A stretch of DNA of 64,000 nt from Olavius algarvensis associated proteobacterium Delta 3. GTDB lineage: Bacteria > Desulfobacterota > Desulfobacteria > Desulfobacterales > CAFBRK01. The notes under the pieces were generated by a model. The model did no database searches. It saw only the letters and a list, made by a program, of their open reading frames with translations, and had not been told where the DNA came from. How positions within the stretch are numbered: the stretch's first letter is position 1; each line of letters opens with the position of its first letter. Where the stretch lies: contig CAFBRK010000283.1 in NCBI GenBank assembly GCA_903231505.1, positions 124,001 to 188,000 of the forward strand, written 5' to 3'. A program made the position numbers and the translations under genes. Below are positions 52,616-60,895 of the stretch, piece after piece.

Positions 52616-53434
52616 TCAGGGAGTTCCGGTGTAGTATTCCATGCCGAGGGTCCCTTCGGCGAGGGGCAAAACGTCCAACGGGGGCATGTTATACTTGAAA
52701 ACCAGTTTCAGAAACGACCGGACGATACGGAAGGTGACGCCCCAGAGGATTTCGACGCTGTCGTTATCCTCGAAGCGGAAAGCGGGGAATTCCTGCGATG
52801 GCGTTCCCAGTCGGGCCGCCACCTCAGGGGAGTAGACAATCTGGTAGGTTCGATAATTTTGGGAGTCGAGCAGGTCACGGAGCGGTATCGTAATAATTCG
52901 CTCGACTTCCCAATTGGTTTTAAAGTGCTGCTCGGAGTCCAACCACACGGCCATCGGCTGTATCTGTCGATCAAACATGACCAGTTGCTGGGCCGGGAGG
53001 GGTCCGAGAAAATCAACTCCGAACGGGCTCAGGTTCATTTCCTCAAGACTTTCACGCAAACCGGTCGCCAGCAAAAGCGCCATATCATCGCCGTCCTGGC
53101 GGGATCGCCGTCGCCAGGCCCGCCAGTACGGCCATTGGGTTAACGGCGATCCGGACAGCTGGAGGGCCCGTGCAATCATATCGTCCAGCGGCAGCTCGGA
53201 ACCGCCCCCCGGAAAACACAGGTCTCCGGGCTGTCGCACCTTGTGTGAACGTTTGTTGAGGATCAGGTGCGGGCTGCCGTCGTCAGGGGATGTCCACAGC
53301 GGCACCAATACCGAGGACGAAGGTACCACCGCAGACGCCTGCGTGTCGGCACCTGCGGTTTCCAGGGCCTGGCCATACAACTCCCCGGTGATGCATTGTT
53401 TAAGATGAGACACGCTGTGGGGCAGACAGTCCAA
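52616..53434 (-). CDS. Nudix hydrolase, CoA-pyrophosphatase-like, with interrupted Nudix box
   Basis: This 272-residue protein has SSSVLVPLW, then LILNKRSHKVRQPGDLCFPGGG, an upstream feature of CoA-pyrophosphatase Nudix enzymes. The Nudix box GX5EX7REUXEEXGU is split: GGGSELPLDD is followed by a roughly 40-residue insert with a basic stretch (WRAWRRRSRQDGDDM) before GLRESLEEMNL. The Glu pair that binds Mg is present in RESLEE. CoA pyrophosphatase activity is probable. Confidence 0.75.
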   Translation of the reverse strand: MDCLPHSVSHLKQCITGELYGQALETAGADTQASAVVPSSSVLVPLWTSPDDGSPHLILNKRSHKVRQPGDLCFPGGGSELPLDDMIARALQLSGSPLTQWPYWRAWRRRSRQDGDDMALLLATGLRESLEEMNLSPFGVDFLGPLPAQQLVMFDRQIQPMAVWLDSEQHFKTNWEVERIITIPLRDLLDSQNYRTYQIVYSPEVAARLGTPSQEFPAFRFEDNDSVEILWGVTFRIVRSFLKLVFKYNMPPLDVLPLAEGTLGMEYYTGTP

Positions 53435-53490
53435 TTTATGGGCATCCTTTAAAAGTTCGCTTTCATATCCTTATCAGACCGGATTCCATT

Positions 53491-53913
53491 TTGATAGTGG
53501 CCTTCACCAAGGCCGCCACCCAAGAGTTGAACGCGCGGATCCGGGGATTCCTCATGTCCCGCGAGTCTGAGAAAGCACTTGAAATGTTTAACCGTTTCAG
53601 GATATTATGCGCCACCACAGTCGGATCATGGGGCGTTGGAGCGCTCAACGATCAGGCATTCCGTGTGCTGGGAGCCCATGGGCGGAATCCATCCGGCAGT
53701 GACATCCGGTACCCGGGCCGGCCGATATCGATCACCCGCAACGATGACCATCTGAATCTGTCCGATGGAGACCTCGGCATCGTGGTCACGGATCGCGTGA
53801 GCGGGGATAGCAACGTGACGGCCTGTTTCCCAGGATCCTCCGGAGCCATAAGGAGACTCCAGCCCCGAAGACTCCGGGCCACGATGCGGCATTTGCCATG
53901 GCCGTCACCATCA
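53491..53913 (+). pseudogene. recB-recD deletion relic
   Basis: One open frame joins a RecB-like helicase motif (ILIVAFTKAATQELNARIRG) directly to a RecD-like C-terminal segment (FNRFRILCATTVGSWGVGALN, then GRPISITRNDDHLNLSDGDLGIVV). Near 53880 the frame shifts; the other frame continues HDAAFAMAV, the RecD motif that should lead into VHKSQG, and then ends. This fits deletion of most of recB and recD from a recBCD operon. No function is expected. Confidence 0.7.
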
Positions 53914-53982
53914 TAATGACCCATCCCGATACCGATTCTGGTGTGACATACATTCGGGACAACACACTCTGGGGGGCTCTTT

Positions 53983-55003
53983 ATGAAAAAGACATCGATC
54001 GCAGGCACCGGCCGATATGTGCCGCCGCGTAAAGTCACCAACAAGGACCTGAGCCGATGGATGGAAACGTCGGATGAATGGATCCGGCAGCGAACCGGAA
54101 TTGAGGAACGATACTGGGTCCCCGAAGAAGGCGGAGTCGGCGCTTCGGATCTGGGACTCGAGGCATCCCGGATCGCCCTGGAAAAAGCCGGTTGGGAGCC
54201 CGGGGATATCGATCTCATTATTTTCGCAACGCTGAGTCCGGACATTTTTTTCCCCGGACCCGGCTGTTTGATGCAGCAGAAGCTTGGCCTCGACCGGACA
54301 CCGGCGCTGGATATCCGACAGCAGTGCACCGGATTTCTGTATGGCCTGGCAACGGCGGATGCCTTTATTCGCAGCGGATATTATGAAAAAATTCTGTTTG
54401 TCGGTGGTGAGGTGCACAGCACCGGCCTGGATCTTTCCACAGAAGGACGGGATGTTTCCGCCATCTTTGGGGACGGGGCCGGAGCGGTATGTCTGGCATG
54501 TGTCGACGATGGAGCCCCCACGGGCATTCTGGCGTCCGCCCTCCATGCGGAAGGGGCAAATGGCCGGCAGCCTCATGATTGAAGCGCCGGCATCCCGCAA
54601 CTGGCCGAGAATGAGTGAAACAATGATTCGGGAAGGCCGCCATTTCCCGATCATGGATGGCCAGAAAATTTTCAAGACGGCCGTTCGCCGGCTTCCGGAG
54701 GTCGCCCACCGAACCCTGGCGGCGGCCGGTTTGAAATCCGAAGATATCGATCTATACATCCCCCACCAGGCCAACTTGCGCATCAACCAGGCCTTTCAAA
54801 GGGCCATGGGGCTGCCCGAGGACAAGGTCTTTCACAATGTTCAAAAGTTCGGCAACACCACAGCGGCCAGCATCCCCATCGCTCTGGACGAGGCCCTTGA
54901 AAGGGGGATTATCGGGCCCGGAAGTACCGTCATGTTTATCGCACTGGGCGCCGGATTGACCTGGGGCGCAGTTATATTTCGATTCGGGTCCCATTCCCTC
55001 TAG
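53983..55003 (+). pseudogene. beta-ketoacyl-ACP synthase III (FabH-like), frameshifted
   Basis: The N-terminal part (53983 to about 54556) begins MKKTSIAGTGRYVPPRKVTN with ETSDEWIRQRTGIEER and the Cys in DIRQQCTGFLYG. The C-terminal part in the next frame has PHQANLRINQAFQR (His) and NVQKFGNTTAASIPIAL (Asn) and ends at 55003. A single surplus G in GGGG at 54553-54556 would restore a normal protein of about 339 residues. KASIII starts fatty-acid synthesis from acetyl-CoA. It may be a sequencing error rather than a mutation. It is not OleA-like. Confidence 0.75.
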
Positions 55004-55050
55004 CCCGAACACTGCAAGAACTCGTTTCAGCGGATGGCTGAAAAGAAACA

Positions 55051-56316
55051 ATGTCGAAACTCATTAAAATCTTAGTGAAAAAGGGTGTCCGTATTCCGAA
55101 TCCGGAAAGCGTGGAAATCGGTGAGGACGTTTTCCCGGAACGGATCTCCGGAAACCAAGTGGTGATTCACACCGGATGCAAGATTTTCGGCGCCAAGACA
55201 TTTATCCATGACGGATGCCGTATCGGATACGAAGGTCCCGTGACCATGGAAAACTGCCGAATCGGGGCGGACGTCAACCTGGGTTCCGGCTTTTTTCGTG
55301 GAGCGGTGTTTCTCAACGGAGCCAGCGCCGGCAGCGGCTCCCACGTCCGTGAGGGGACGATCCTGGAGGAGCAGGCGAAGATTGCCCACGCGGTGGGGCT
55401 TAAACAGACTATTTTATTTCCCTTCGTTACCCTGGGCAGCCTGATCAATTTTTGCGACTGTCTCATGGCCGGCGGGTCTAGCCGCACCGACCACAGCGAA
55501 GTGGGCAGTTCCTTTATTCATTTCAACTACACCCCCAACCAGGACAAGGCCACGCCGTCGCTCATCGGAGATGTCCCACGGGGCGTCATGTTGACCCGGT
55601 CGCCGATCTTCCTGGGGGGGCAGGGGGGTCTGGTCGGCCCCTGTCGACTGGCTTTTGGTACGATCACGGCAGCCGGCACCATTTGGCGTCGGGATGAAAC
55701 GGAGCCGGGAATGCTTTTGTACGAAGGGCTGGGTCGCCGCGGCCGCAAGTCCTTCCATTCCGGATTGTATCGGAATGTCAAGCGGATCACCCTCAACAAC
55801 CTCACCTACATTGCCAATCTCGCAGCCCTGCTGCACTGGTATCGCCACGTGCGCAGGCTGTTTGTTTCCGAACGGTTTCCGGAAGCCCTGTCGGAAGGCC
55901 TTCAAGAAACGGTCCGGACCGGCATCGAAGAACGGATCCGTCAATTCGAAAAATTCGTCGGGAACCTGTCCCGATCGATTCAGCTGCACCACGCCATTTC
56001 TGAAAAAAACATCACTAAACTGCAGCTGAGTCAGAAAGAAGCGCTTATGAAGGTATGGCCCGAAATCAAAGCCGGACTCCGGAATGGTGCGGGTCATACG
56101 GGAGACGACAGTCTTCGCGACACTTTTCTGGAGGCTGTTCAGCGCGGTATCCCCAAAGACGGCTCGGAGTACCTGGAGGTCATTACAGGGCTTCCCCGCG
56201 GCATTTCGGAAACCGGAACCCGATGGCTGGAGACGATCGTGGATCAGGTACGTGGCACCGCGCTGGGACAGCTGCCCTCTTTTAAGGAGCCATCGACGGG
56301 AGGGGAGGGCGGATGA
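55051..56316 (+). CDS. left-handed beta-helix protein, GlmU-like
   Basis: This 421-residue protein has hexapeptide-type repeats in the first half (VVIHTGCKIFGAKTFIHDGC, IGYEGPVTMENCRIGADVNL, and similar) and SSFIHFNYTPNQDKATPSLI, then a helical C-terminal domain (about 230-420). It resembles the C-terminal acyl/nucleotidyl-transferase part of UDP-GlcNAc pyrophosphorylases. It overlaps glmM by ATGA, so a role in UDP-GlcNAc supply is likely, but no N-terminal pyrophosphorylase domain is present. Confidence 0.75.
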   Translation: MSKLIKILVKKGVRIPNPESVEIGEDVFPERISGNQVVIHTGCKIFGAKTFIHDGCRIGYEGPVTMENCRIGADVNLGSGFFRGAVFLNGASAGSGSHVREGTILEEQAKIAHAVGLKQTILFPFVTLGSLINFCDCLMAGGSSRTDHSEVGSSFIHFNYTPNQDKATPSLIGDVPRGVMLTRSPIFLGGQGGLVGPCRLAFGTITAAGTIWRRDETEPGMLLYEGLGRRGRKSFHSGLYRNVKRITLNNLTYIANLAALLHWYRHVRRLFVSERFPEALSEGLQETVRTGIEERIRQFEKFVGNLSRSIQLHHAISEKNITKLQLSQKEALMKVWPEIKAGLRNGAGHTGDDSLRDTFLEAVQRGIPKDGSEYLEVITGLPRGISETGTRWLETIVDQVRGTALGQLPSFKEPSTGGEGG

Positions 56317-57668
56317 AACTGTTCGGGACAGACGGTATTCGCGGAGTTGCCAATACAGAACCCATGACGGCGGACACCGCCGTCAAGGTTGGCCGGGCGG
56401 TGGCCGACACGCTGTGCCGCAGCGCATCTTCGAGCATGGTCATCGGGACGGACACCCGGATATCCGGGAGTATGCTGGCCAGCGCGGTGGCCGCCGGTGC
56501 CGCGTCAGCCGGAACCGATGTACATATGGCCGGGGTGGTGCCGACACCGGCGGTGGCCCGACTAACCGTCCGGATCGGTGCCGGCGCTGGTATTGTCATC
56601 TCCGCTTCCCACAACCCGTTCACGGACAATGGCATCAAGGTGTTTGACGGTCAGGGTATGAAATTGAATGAAGCCGCCGAGCGGGATATCGAAGCCATGA
56701 TCACCGGCGGCGCCCGTTTGCCCGCGGCCGGCTTGGCGATCGACGCCGGTCGGGTGGAACGCCTCTCGGGTGCCGGGGAACAGTATGTCGATTTCCTGGT
56801 GGACCGTTTTTCCGATCATCTCACACTAAAGAACCTTCCGGTGGTGATGGATTGCGCCAACGGTGCCACGTCTCGGATTGCCCCGGCCGTCTTTACCCGC
56901 CTCGGCGCCAAAGTGACCCCCATGAACACGACACCCGATGGCAGGAACATTAACCGGGATTGCGGATCCGAACATCCCGAGCAGCTTGCCGACTCGGTGG
57001 TCCGACACAAGGCGGCGGTCGGATTCGCCTTTGACGGCGACGGGGATCGTATGGTGGCCGCTGATGCGTCCGGACAGATGCTCACCGGAGATCAGGTCAT
57101 TGCCATTTGTTCAGCATACCTCAAAGATAGGGGTCAACTGCGGAGCAACCGGGTTGTCTCCACGGTGATGAGCAATATGGGGCTTTCCATGGCGCTGGAA
57201 CAGCTGAACATCGAACATGGGATCACCGCCGTGGGCGATCGACACGTACAGCATGAGATGGTCCGCAGTGGAGCGGTTCTTGGGGGGGAAGATTCCGGCC
57301 ACCTGATTTTCCGGGATTACCACACCACCGGCGACGGGATTATTGCAGCCCTGTTTCTGCTCCGGGTGATGGCGGACCGAAACCAGTCGTTATCTCAACT
57401 GAAACAGGTCATGGAGGTGCTTCCACAGGCATTGGTGAACGTGGTCGTGGCGGAAAAACCCGCCCTGGACACCCTGCCGGATGTGGTGACGGCGATTCGA
57501 AAGGTGGAAGAGGCCCTGGGCAAGCAGGGTCGGGTGCTGGTCCGTTACTCTGGGACAGAACCCGTCTGCCGGGTGATGGTGGAGGCGGCCTCGAATTCGG
57601 ATGCAGAACGTTTCGGTGAGCGGATCGCCGTCGTACTGAAAAACGTAATCGGCTCGAAAAGTCATTGA
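56313..57668 (+). CDS. glmM: phosphoglucosamine mutase GlmM
   Basis: This 451-residue enzyme converts glucosamine-6-phosphate to glucosamine-1-phosphate for cell-wall synthesis. It begins MKLFGTDGIRGVAN. The phosphoserine loop is in ISASHNPFTDNGIK, the Mg loop is FAFDGDGDRMVAAD, the sugar-binding loop GGEDSGHLIF, and the phosphate-binding loop RYSGTEPVCRVM. It is coupled to the preceding beta-helix gene by an ATGA overlap. Confidence 0.92.
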   Translation: MKLFGTDGIRGVANTEPMTADTAVKVGRAVADTLCRSASSSMVIGTDTRISGSMLASAVAAGAASAGTDVHMAGVVPTPAVARLTVRIGAGAGIVISASHNPFTDNGIKVFDGQGMKLNEAAERDIEAMITGGARLPAAGLAIDAGRVERLSGAGEQYVDFLVDRFSDHLTLKNLPVVMDCANGATSRIAPAVFTRLGAKVTPMNTTPDGRNINRDCGSEHPEQLADSVVRHKAAVGFAFDGDGDRMVAADASGQMLTGDQVIAICSAYLKDRGQLRSNRVVSTVMSNMGLSMALEQLNIEHGITAVGDRHVQHEMVRSGAVLGGEDSGHLIFRDYHTTGDGIIAALFLLRVMADRNQSLSQLKQVMEVLPQALVNVVVAEKPALDTLPDVVTAIRKVEEALGKQGRVLVRYSGTEPVCRVMVEAASNSDAERFGERIAVVLKNVIGSKSH

Positions 57669-57716
57669 TAACAGACAGTTCAAGCCGACTTCAATATTGA
57701 TTCACTGACCCGGCAC

Positions 57717-58418
57717 TTAATCCCGTTGCCCGCCCAGAATCATCAACAGGTATTGGAACATCAGGATGAAATCGAGGTACAGCGTCAGGGCACCGATGAT
57801 GGCGCCTTTGCGGACCACGGCACCATCCAGTCCGGCAGGCTGGGTCAACGCCATGTGCTTGAGTTTCTGGGTGTCATAGGCGGTAAGGCCGGCAAACACC
57901 AATACACCGATGTAGCTGATGATCATCTGCATGGCGGGGTTTCGCAGGAATATATTGACCACACTGGCGATAATGATGCCGATCAGCCCCATGAACATAA
58001 AGCTGCCCACACCGGTCAAATCCCGTTTGGTGACCCAGCCATACACACTCAAGGCCCCGAACATGGCCGCGCAGACAAAGAAGGTGGTCGAAATATGGGC
58101 TGTCGTATATACTTTGAAGATGAATGACAACATCGCCCCGTTGAGACTTGCATAGACCATAAACAGCACCGTTGCCCTGGACGCACTCATTCGGCTGATG
58201 CGCGCGGAAAGGTAAAACACCAGTCCAATGAGTCCAATGGCCAGAATCCAGAACCCCTGTTGAACGGTTGCCATGATGGCATCGTTCTGGGAAACAAACC
58301 AGGCGACACCGCCGGTCATGGCCAGTCCGATAAGCATCCAGTTATACACGCTCCGCATGTACCCATTGACCAACACCTGGGTTTGTGTTTGAGTTTGCTG
58401 AATTGGCTGGGAATTCAT
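57717..58418 (-). CDS. Bax inhibitor-1/YccA family membrane protein
   Basis: This 233-residue protein has seven membrane helices in the BI-1/YccA pattern, with an N-terminal NGYMRSVYNWMLIGLAMTGG and a C-terminal LTLYLDFILMFQYLLMILGG that carries the conserved Asp. Family members act as pH-sensitive Ca leak channels or protease modulators. It is monocistronic, convergent with glmM. The upstream AGGAGGAT ribosome site supports the start at 58418. Confidence 0.88.
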   Translation of the reverse strand: MNSQPIQQTQTQTQVLVNGYMRSVYNWMLIGLAMTGGVAWFVSQNDAIMATVQQGFWILAIGLIGLVFYLSARISRMSASRATVLFMVYASLNGAMLSFIFKVYTTAHISTTFFVCAAMFGALSVYGWVTKRDLTGVGSFMFMGLIGIIIASVVNIFLRNPAMQMIISYIGVLVFAGLTAYDTQKLKHMALTQPAGLDGAVVRKGAIIGALTLYLDFILMFQYLLMILGGQRD

Positions 58419-58594
58419 AGATCCTCCTGTTTGTGTGACGTCACATTATGTTTGTCGATGGTGATCGAACGCATTTGTTCAACAGACAAAAAATAACGCA
58501 AGACGCCATAATTTCAAGTGGGGCATCCCGCTGAGAGCTGCGCCATGAACATGTGTCCCCGTGACGATCGTACGGAACGCAAAAGAGTCCCAGG

Positions 58595-58984
58595 GTGTCG
58601 ATTTCCATGATGCGTCCGGAACAGATTTATCAGCATTTACTAGATGTGGCCGAGAAAGTCCAGATCACCGTCTCGGAAGAAAATCTACGGCGCACCGGTA
58701 TCAAAGCGAAAAGCGGCCTTTGCCGGATCCATGGAAAGGATATCTATATCATGGACAAAAAGGCCACCATCCGGGAAAAGGTGTCTCTGCTGGCTGGCTG
58801 TCTGGCCCGTTGGCCCCTCGATGATATCTATATCGTGCCGGCGGTCCGGGAGGTGATTCAGAAATATCCGATAAACGACGCCGAAGGATCACGCCCTCCG
58901 GAACCGGAATCCCCGGATCCGAACACGGAAGGGGACGCCGATTCCGGAGGGGATGCGCCAGAATGGAGCTCGATATCGACATAA
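58595..58984 (+). CDS. conserved hypothetical protein
   Basis: This 129-residue protein has a folded first part (MRPEQIYQHLLDVAEKVQIT ... GLCRIHGKDIYIMDKKATIR ... DDIYIVPAVREVIQKY) and an acidic Pro/Gly-rich tail. I recall relatives in sulfate-reducing bacteria but no function. An ATG at 58610 is an alternative start. It precedes xseA on the same strand. Confidence 0.6.
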   Translation: MSISMMRPEQIYQHLLDVAEKVQITVSEENLRRTGIKAKSGLCRIHGKDIYIMDKKATIREKVSLLAGCLARWPLDDIYIVPAVREVIQKYPINDAEGSRPPEPESPDPNTEGDADSGGDAPEWSSIST

Positions 58985-59039
58985 GTTTACATAATATACA
59001 TTATCAGACATTAATAGGGTGTCCCGTATTGTTGCCGCC

Positions 59040-60446
59040 ATGACCGACTACCTTCAACCTGCCAAGCAGATCCGGACAGTTTCAGAGCTCACGGCCGACA
59101 TTCAGCAGTTGCTTGAAGACAAGCTTCCGTTTGTTTGGCTGAGCGGTGAAATTTCCAACTTCAGTGCGCCGGCATCGGGGCATTTTTATTTCACGGTCAA
59201 AGACGATCACGCCCAGATCCGTGGCGTCATGTTTCGGTCCCAGAACCGGACCCTCCGCTTTCGGCCGGAAAACGGGTTGTCGATCGTCGGACTGGGTAGA
59301 ATCGGCGTGTATGCCCCGAGGGGTGTGTACCAGATCATTTTCGAGTACGTGGAGCCGTCCGGGCTGGGTGCCGTGCAAGCCGCCTTTGAACAACTCAAGG
59401 AAAAGCTCTCCAAGGAGGGGCTCTTCGATCCGGGATTCAAACAGCCGCTCCCCGTTCTACCCCACCATGTTTGCCTCGTCACGTCGCCGACCGGAGCGGT
59501 TGTCCACGATGTGATCCGGATCGCCTTGCGGAGATACCCCAATCTTGCCATTCAGGTGATTCCCGTGACTGTCCAGGGTGACGCATCCGAGGACGACATC
59601 GTTCGCGCCATTTCCCTGGCCAACGACAGGGTGTCACCCGATGTCGTGATTCTCGCCCGCGGTGGCGGATCCCTGGAGGATCTTCAGGCATTCAACTCCG
59701 AAGCTGTGGCGCGGGCCATTTTTGCGTCGAACGTGCCGATCGTTTCCGCCGTGGGGCATGAAACCGACTTTACCATTGCTGATTTTGTTGCCGACCTCCG
59801 CGCCCCGACACCATCTGCCGCCGCGGAGATGTGCGTTCCATTGCGCCGCGATCTGGAACGGCAGATCCAGCAAGGGCGTCATTCGCTGACCGGTTTTATG
59901 CTCGGGCTTCTGGATCGTCAGCGGGATCTTGCGGAGGAATCCGGCAACCGGTTGATGCGGGTCCATCCCTTAAAAAAAATCGAGGCCCTTCGCCTCCTTC
60001 TGGACGATCACACCACACGGATGGGCAGATCGTTTCTTGGGTTGCTGGCTTATTTCAGAGAGCGCCTGGAGTGGCTGACCCATCGGCTTCTCCGTCAAAG
60101 TCCACTTTTAATTATTAATAATTATAAAGAATATATGAATGTTATAAGCTATAACCTAAATTATAACATTAAATTAATCGTCGAGCGTCTCGGGCATCGC
60201 GTTCGGGAAGCCGCGGCGATGCTCGGCGCCATGAACCCGGAGAATATTCTAGCCAGAGGCTACAGCATAACCCGAATCCGCCCGGAAGGGCGGATTCTAA
60301 GACACGCCAAGGATGCTTCCATAGAACAGCATCTGGACATCACCCTTTCCAAAGGCAGTGTTACGGCGCAGGTTCTCGGCCGACACCTGCCCGGGGCAAC
60401 AGCTCAACAGAACAGGAATGAAAATGGCAGCGAAACAGACATTTGA
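59040..60446 (+). CDS. xseA: exodeoxyribonuclease VII large subunit
   Basis: This 468-residue subunit has the OB-fold domain (TVSELTADIQQLLEDKLPFV WLSGEIS), the catalytic domain (SPTGAVVHDVI, LARGGGSLEDLQAFNSEAV, SAVGHETDFTIADFVADLRA) and a coiled-coil region for XseB. A GTG at 59019 is an alternative start. An AT-rich stretch of about 75 bp (60105-60180) interrupts an otherwise GC-rich frame within the coiled coil. xseB overlaps the 3' end. Confidence 0.9.
   Translation: MTDYLQPAKQIRTVSELTADIQQLLEDKLPFVWLSGEISNFSAPASGHFYFTVKDDHAQIRGVMFRSQNRTLRFRPENGLSIVGLGRIGVYAPRGVYQIIFEYVEPSGLGAVQAAFEQLKEKLSKEGLFDPGFKQPLPVLPHHVCLVTSPTGAVVHDVIRIALRRYPNLAIQVIPVTVQGDASEDDIVRAISLANDRVSPDVVILARGGGSLEDLQAFNSEAVARAIFASNVPIVSAVGHETDFTIADFVADLRAPTPSAAAEMCVPLRRDLERQIQQGRHSLTGFMLGLLDRQRDLAEESGNRLMRVHPLKKIEALRLLLDDHTTRMGRSFLGLLAYFRERLEWLTHRLLRQSPLLIINNYKEYMNVISYNLNYNIKLIVERLGHRVREAAAMLGAMNPENILARGYSITRIRPEGRILRHAKDASIEQHLDITLSKGSVTAQVLGRHLPGATAQQNRNENGSETDI
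60105..60180. repeat. AT-rich island inside xseA with palindromes
   Basis: About 75 bp (TTTTAATTATTAATAATTAT...) has very few G or C and contains the perfect palindrome TAATTATTAATAATTA (from about 60110) and GTTATA-AGC-TATAAC. It stays in frame, encoding an Asn/Tyr/Ile-rich stretch (IINNYKEYMNVISYNLNYNI). It looks like an insertion. Confidence 0.55.
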
Positions 60447-60678
60447 AAAAGCGATGAAGCAGCTTGAACAGATTGTTCAGGAGATGGAATCCGGAGACTT
60501 ACCGCTTGAAAAAGCGATCCAGAAGTTCGAGGAAGGAATCCGATTGACGCGATTTTGTACGGAAAAACTGGACGAAACCGAAAAACGGGTCACACTGCTC
60601 ATGGGCGGCACGGATGGACAGGTATCCGAGGAACCGTTCCCGGACCATGGGGACAAGGGGGAAAGCGTATCTCAATGA
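60424..60678 (+). CDS. xseB: exodeoxyribonuclease VII small subunit
   Basis: This 84-residue protein has the XseB helical hairpin: TFEKAMKQLEQIVQEMESGD, then LPLEKAIQKFEEGIRLTRFC. It binds XseA and is needed for single-strand exonuclease activity. The ATG at 60424, with AGGAAT upstream, overlaps the xseA end. An ATG at 60418 is equally possible. Confidence 0.9.
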   Translation: MAAKQTFEKAMKQLEQIVQEMESGDLPLEKAIQKFEEGIRLTRFCTEKLDETEKRVTLLMGGTDGQVSEEPFPDHGDKGESVSQ

Positions 60679-60895
60679 GGTCACCACATGCCGCGCAATG
60701 TCGCTTCACGCTCAAGGACCGCGACCCGGTATGGCCATGCACGGCAACTACTTGCGTAATAACTCTGATTTTGATAACAGACGCCAATCAAACCGGTTGT
60801 CACGCCCGACACGGGTCAACCAGCCTGCATTGGGTGAAACGGAAATACCCATCACCACGCTGCCCGGTCATCCATACCCCTGAAAGGAAATCCTT

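Noticed and set aside
53983-55003. The KASIII gene as the missing OleA
   Set aside because: Its motifs (ETSDEWIRQRTGIEER, PHQANLRI) are of the FabH type, and it lies 42 kb away and is frameshifted.
60614-60883. Small frame between xseB and dxs as an ispA remnant
   Set aside because: It has no prenyltransferase motif and overlaps the xseB end; it looks random.
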